From Novosphingobium sp. AAP83 (GTDB lineage: Bacteria > Pseudomonadota > Alphaproteobacteria > Sphingomonadales > Sphingomonadaceae): a stretch of 64,000 nt of DNA. Both the position numbers and the translations under genes were made by a program. The notes under the pieces are model-generated. The model saw only the letters and a list, made by a program, of their open reading frames with translations, made no database searches and was not told where the DNA came from. This document shows, one piece after another, positions 63,337-64,000 of this stretch (positions are counted from its first letter, which is position 1; the number at the start of each line of letters is the position of its first letter). The stretch lies in the NCBI RefSeq assembly GCF_001295795.1, contig NZ_LJHY01000004.1, positions 124,001-188,000 on the forward strand, written 5' to 3'.

Positions 63337-63714
63337 TCAGCGGACGGTGAAGCTGTATTGGCCTTCGATGCGGTGTTGATCGCCGGCCACCGCATGCCAT
63401 TTCAGATTGTATGCCCCAGCGGGCAGAGCGCGCGGCAGCGTGATGGTGAGGACTTTGCCATCGGCTGCGTTCTTGAAGCCCTTGATCGGCATGGGCGCGT
63501 GATCGGCCATGCCCGGCATGCCGGTCATCACCAGTTCGATGCCCAAAAGCGGGCCAACGAGCGCTTCGGAAAAGGTCAGCGTCAGTTTGGTTGGCTTGGC
63601 CACCGTTGCATTCGCTATAGGGCTGGATGACAGCAGCTTGGTATGCGCGAATGCGGCACCGGGCAGCGCCATCATGGCAAAGGCCGGAGCAACAAGAAGA
63701 GCAAAACGGCGCAT
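63337..63714 (-). CDS. copC: CopC-family periplasmic copper-binding protein
   Basis: A 125-residue protein with a signal peptide cleaved near AAFA, giving a mature N-terminal histidine (HTKLLSSSP), the known first copper ligand. The beta-barrel has LTLTFSEALVG and the C-terminal Asp-x-His site in AVAGDQHRIEGQYSF. It binds copper in the periplasm. The expected membrane partner copD is reduced to a remnant right after it. I start at MRRFALLVAP. Confidence 0.92.
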   Translation of the reverse strand: MRRFALLVAPAFAMMALPGAAFAHTKLLSSSPIANATVAKPTKLTLTFSEALVGPLLGIELVMTGMPGMADHAPMPIKGFKNAADGKVLTITLPRALPAGAYNLKWHAVAGDQHRIEGQYSFTVR

Positions 63715-63902
63715 CAAAATCGTTTCGGCAGTGGGATCTTGTGCCACCTCATGGGCCACCTCTCGAATGGCAATACGCACCGCCGCTTGCGATCCCTCAA
63801 GCACGTAACGAAGTTTTTTCTTGCGGGGGCACTGTCAGATGAGGGAATTTGCCGCAGGCTGCGTATCATGCATTACGTGGAACGAAGGACAAGAACCGAT
63901 CT

Positions 63903-64000
63903 ATGGCCGATCTTGATGCTATCTTGGGAGCTCTTGGCGGGCAAAGCCTGCCGGCTACACTGGCAACGATTGACGAAGGCGTGATGCAGGGCCTTGCGGC
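63903..64000 (+). CDS. Unidentified gene cut by the right edge
   Basis: An ATG at 63903 opens a frame that runs to the window end and reads MADLDAILGALGGQSLPATL, then ATIDEGVMQGLA. A weak AAGGAC lies upstream. The 32 visible residues do not let me name a family. Confidence 0.45.
   Translation, partial: MADLDAILGALGGQSLPATLATIDEGVMQGLA

Overview
The window looks like chromosomal DNA of a GC-rich alphaproteobacterium of the order Sphingomonadales, most like Novosphingobium, Sphingobium or Sphingomonas. The evidence is the combination of COQ9, a ChvG/ChvI two-component system beside a short HprK, EIIA, HPr and PckA, short-form HisG, and many genes resembling lignin-monomer and lignin-dimer catabolism in sphingomonads. 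The species call is inference from gene content. I see no rRNA or tRNA, no insertion sequence and no CRISPR array.

Left part (1-15 kb): housekeeping. A minus-strand Mla lipid-transport operon (mlaE-mlaF-mlaD, cut by the left edge) is followed by valS, queE, ssb, feoA-feoB, COQ9, an ankyrin protein, a SCO copper chaperone, two small conserved proteins and ribD-ribE. valS carries an in-frame copy of a GC-rich palindromic repeat that also sits between genes elsewhere in the window.

Centre (15-38.6 kb): a dense accessory cluster that reads as an aromatic, probably lignin-derived, catabolic island. It holds a tetrahydrofolate-dependent O-demethylase (LigM/DesA-like) with MetF and PurU homologues to recycle the methyl group, two LigF-like glutathione S-transferases plus two other GSTs, an aldehyde dehydrogenase, two quinohemoprotein alcohol dehydrogenases, an acyl-CoA synthetase, a vanillyl-alcohol-oxidase-type flavoprotein coupled to a cytochrome c and a small Tat-signal protein, an amidohydrolase, two alpha/beta hydrolases, a DUF3237 protein, three NTF2/SnoaL-like proteins and an SDR. 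No transcription regulator is encoded in it, but two operator-like motifs recur at its divergent promoters. Together the genes suggest side-chain oxidation of a methoxylated alkylphenol or dimer outside or at the membrane, CoA activation or ether cleavage inside, and O-demethylation with C1 recovery. The substrate cannot be read from sequence.

Right part (38.6-64 kb): housekeeping again. CobS, truA, fmt, recR, def and rmuC come first. Next is the PTS-Ntr/HprK/RapZ block with ChvG/ChvI, divergent from pckA. Then come two convergent ornithine-lipid acyltransferases, an FHA-cyclase with an altered active site, a DnaJ-like protein, bolA, a NUDIX hydrolase, hisG-hisD-nusB, S-formylglutathione hydrolase, and copC followed by what looks like a collapsed copD. 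The right edge cuts one unidentified gene.

No stretch longer than about 300 bases is without a gene. The longest gaps are 52353-52583 (divergent promoter region), 14807-15019 (inverted repeat), 29233-29436 (operator plus a weak dyad), 31816-32003 (operator plus repeat), 63715-63902 (nothing recognised) and 54189-54355 (terminator).
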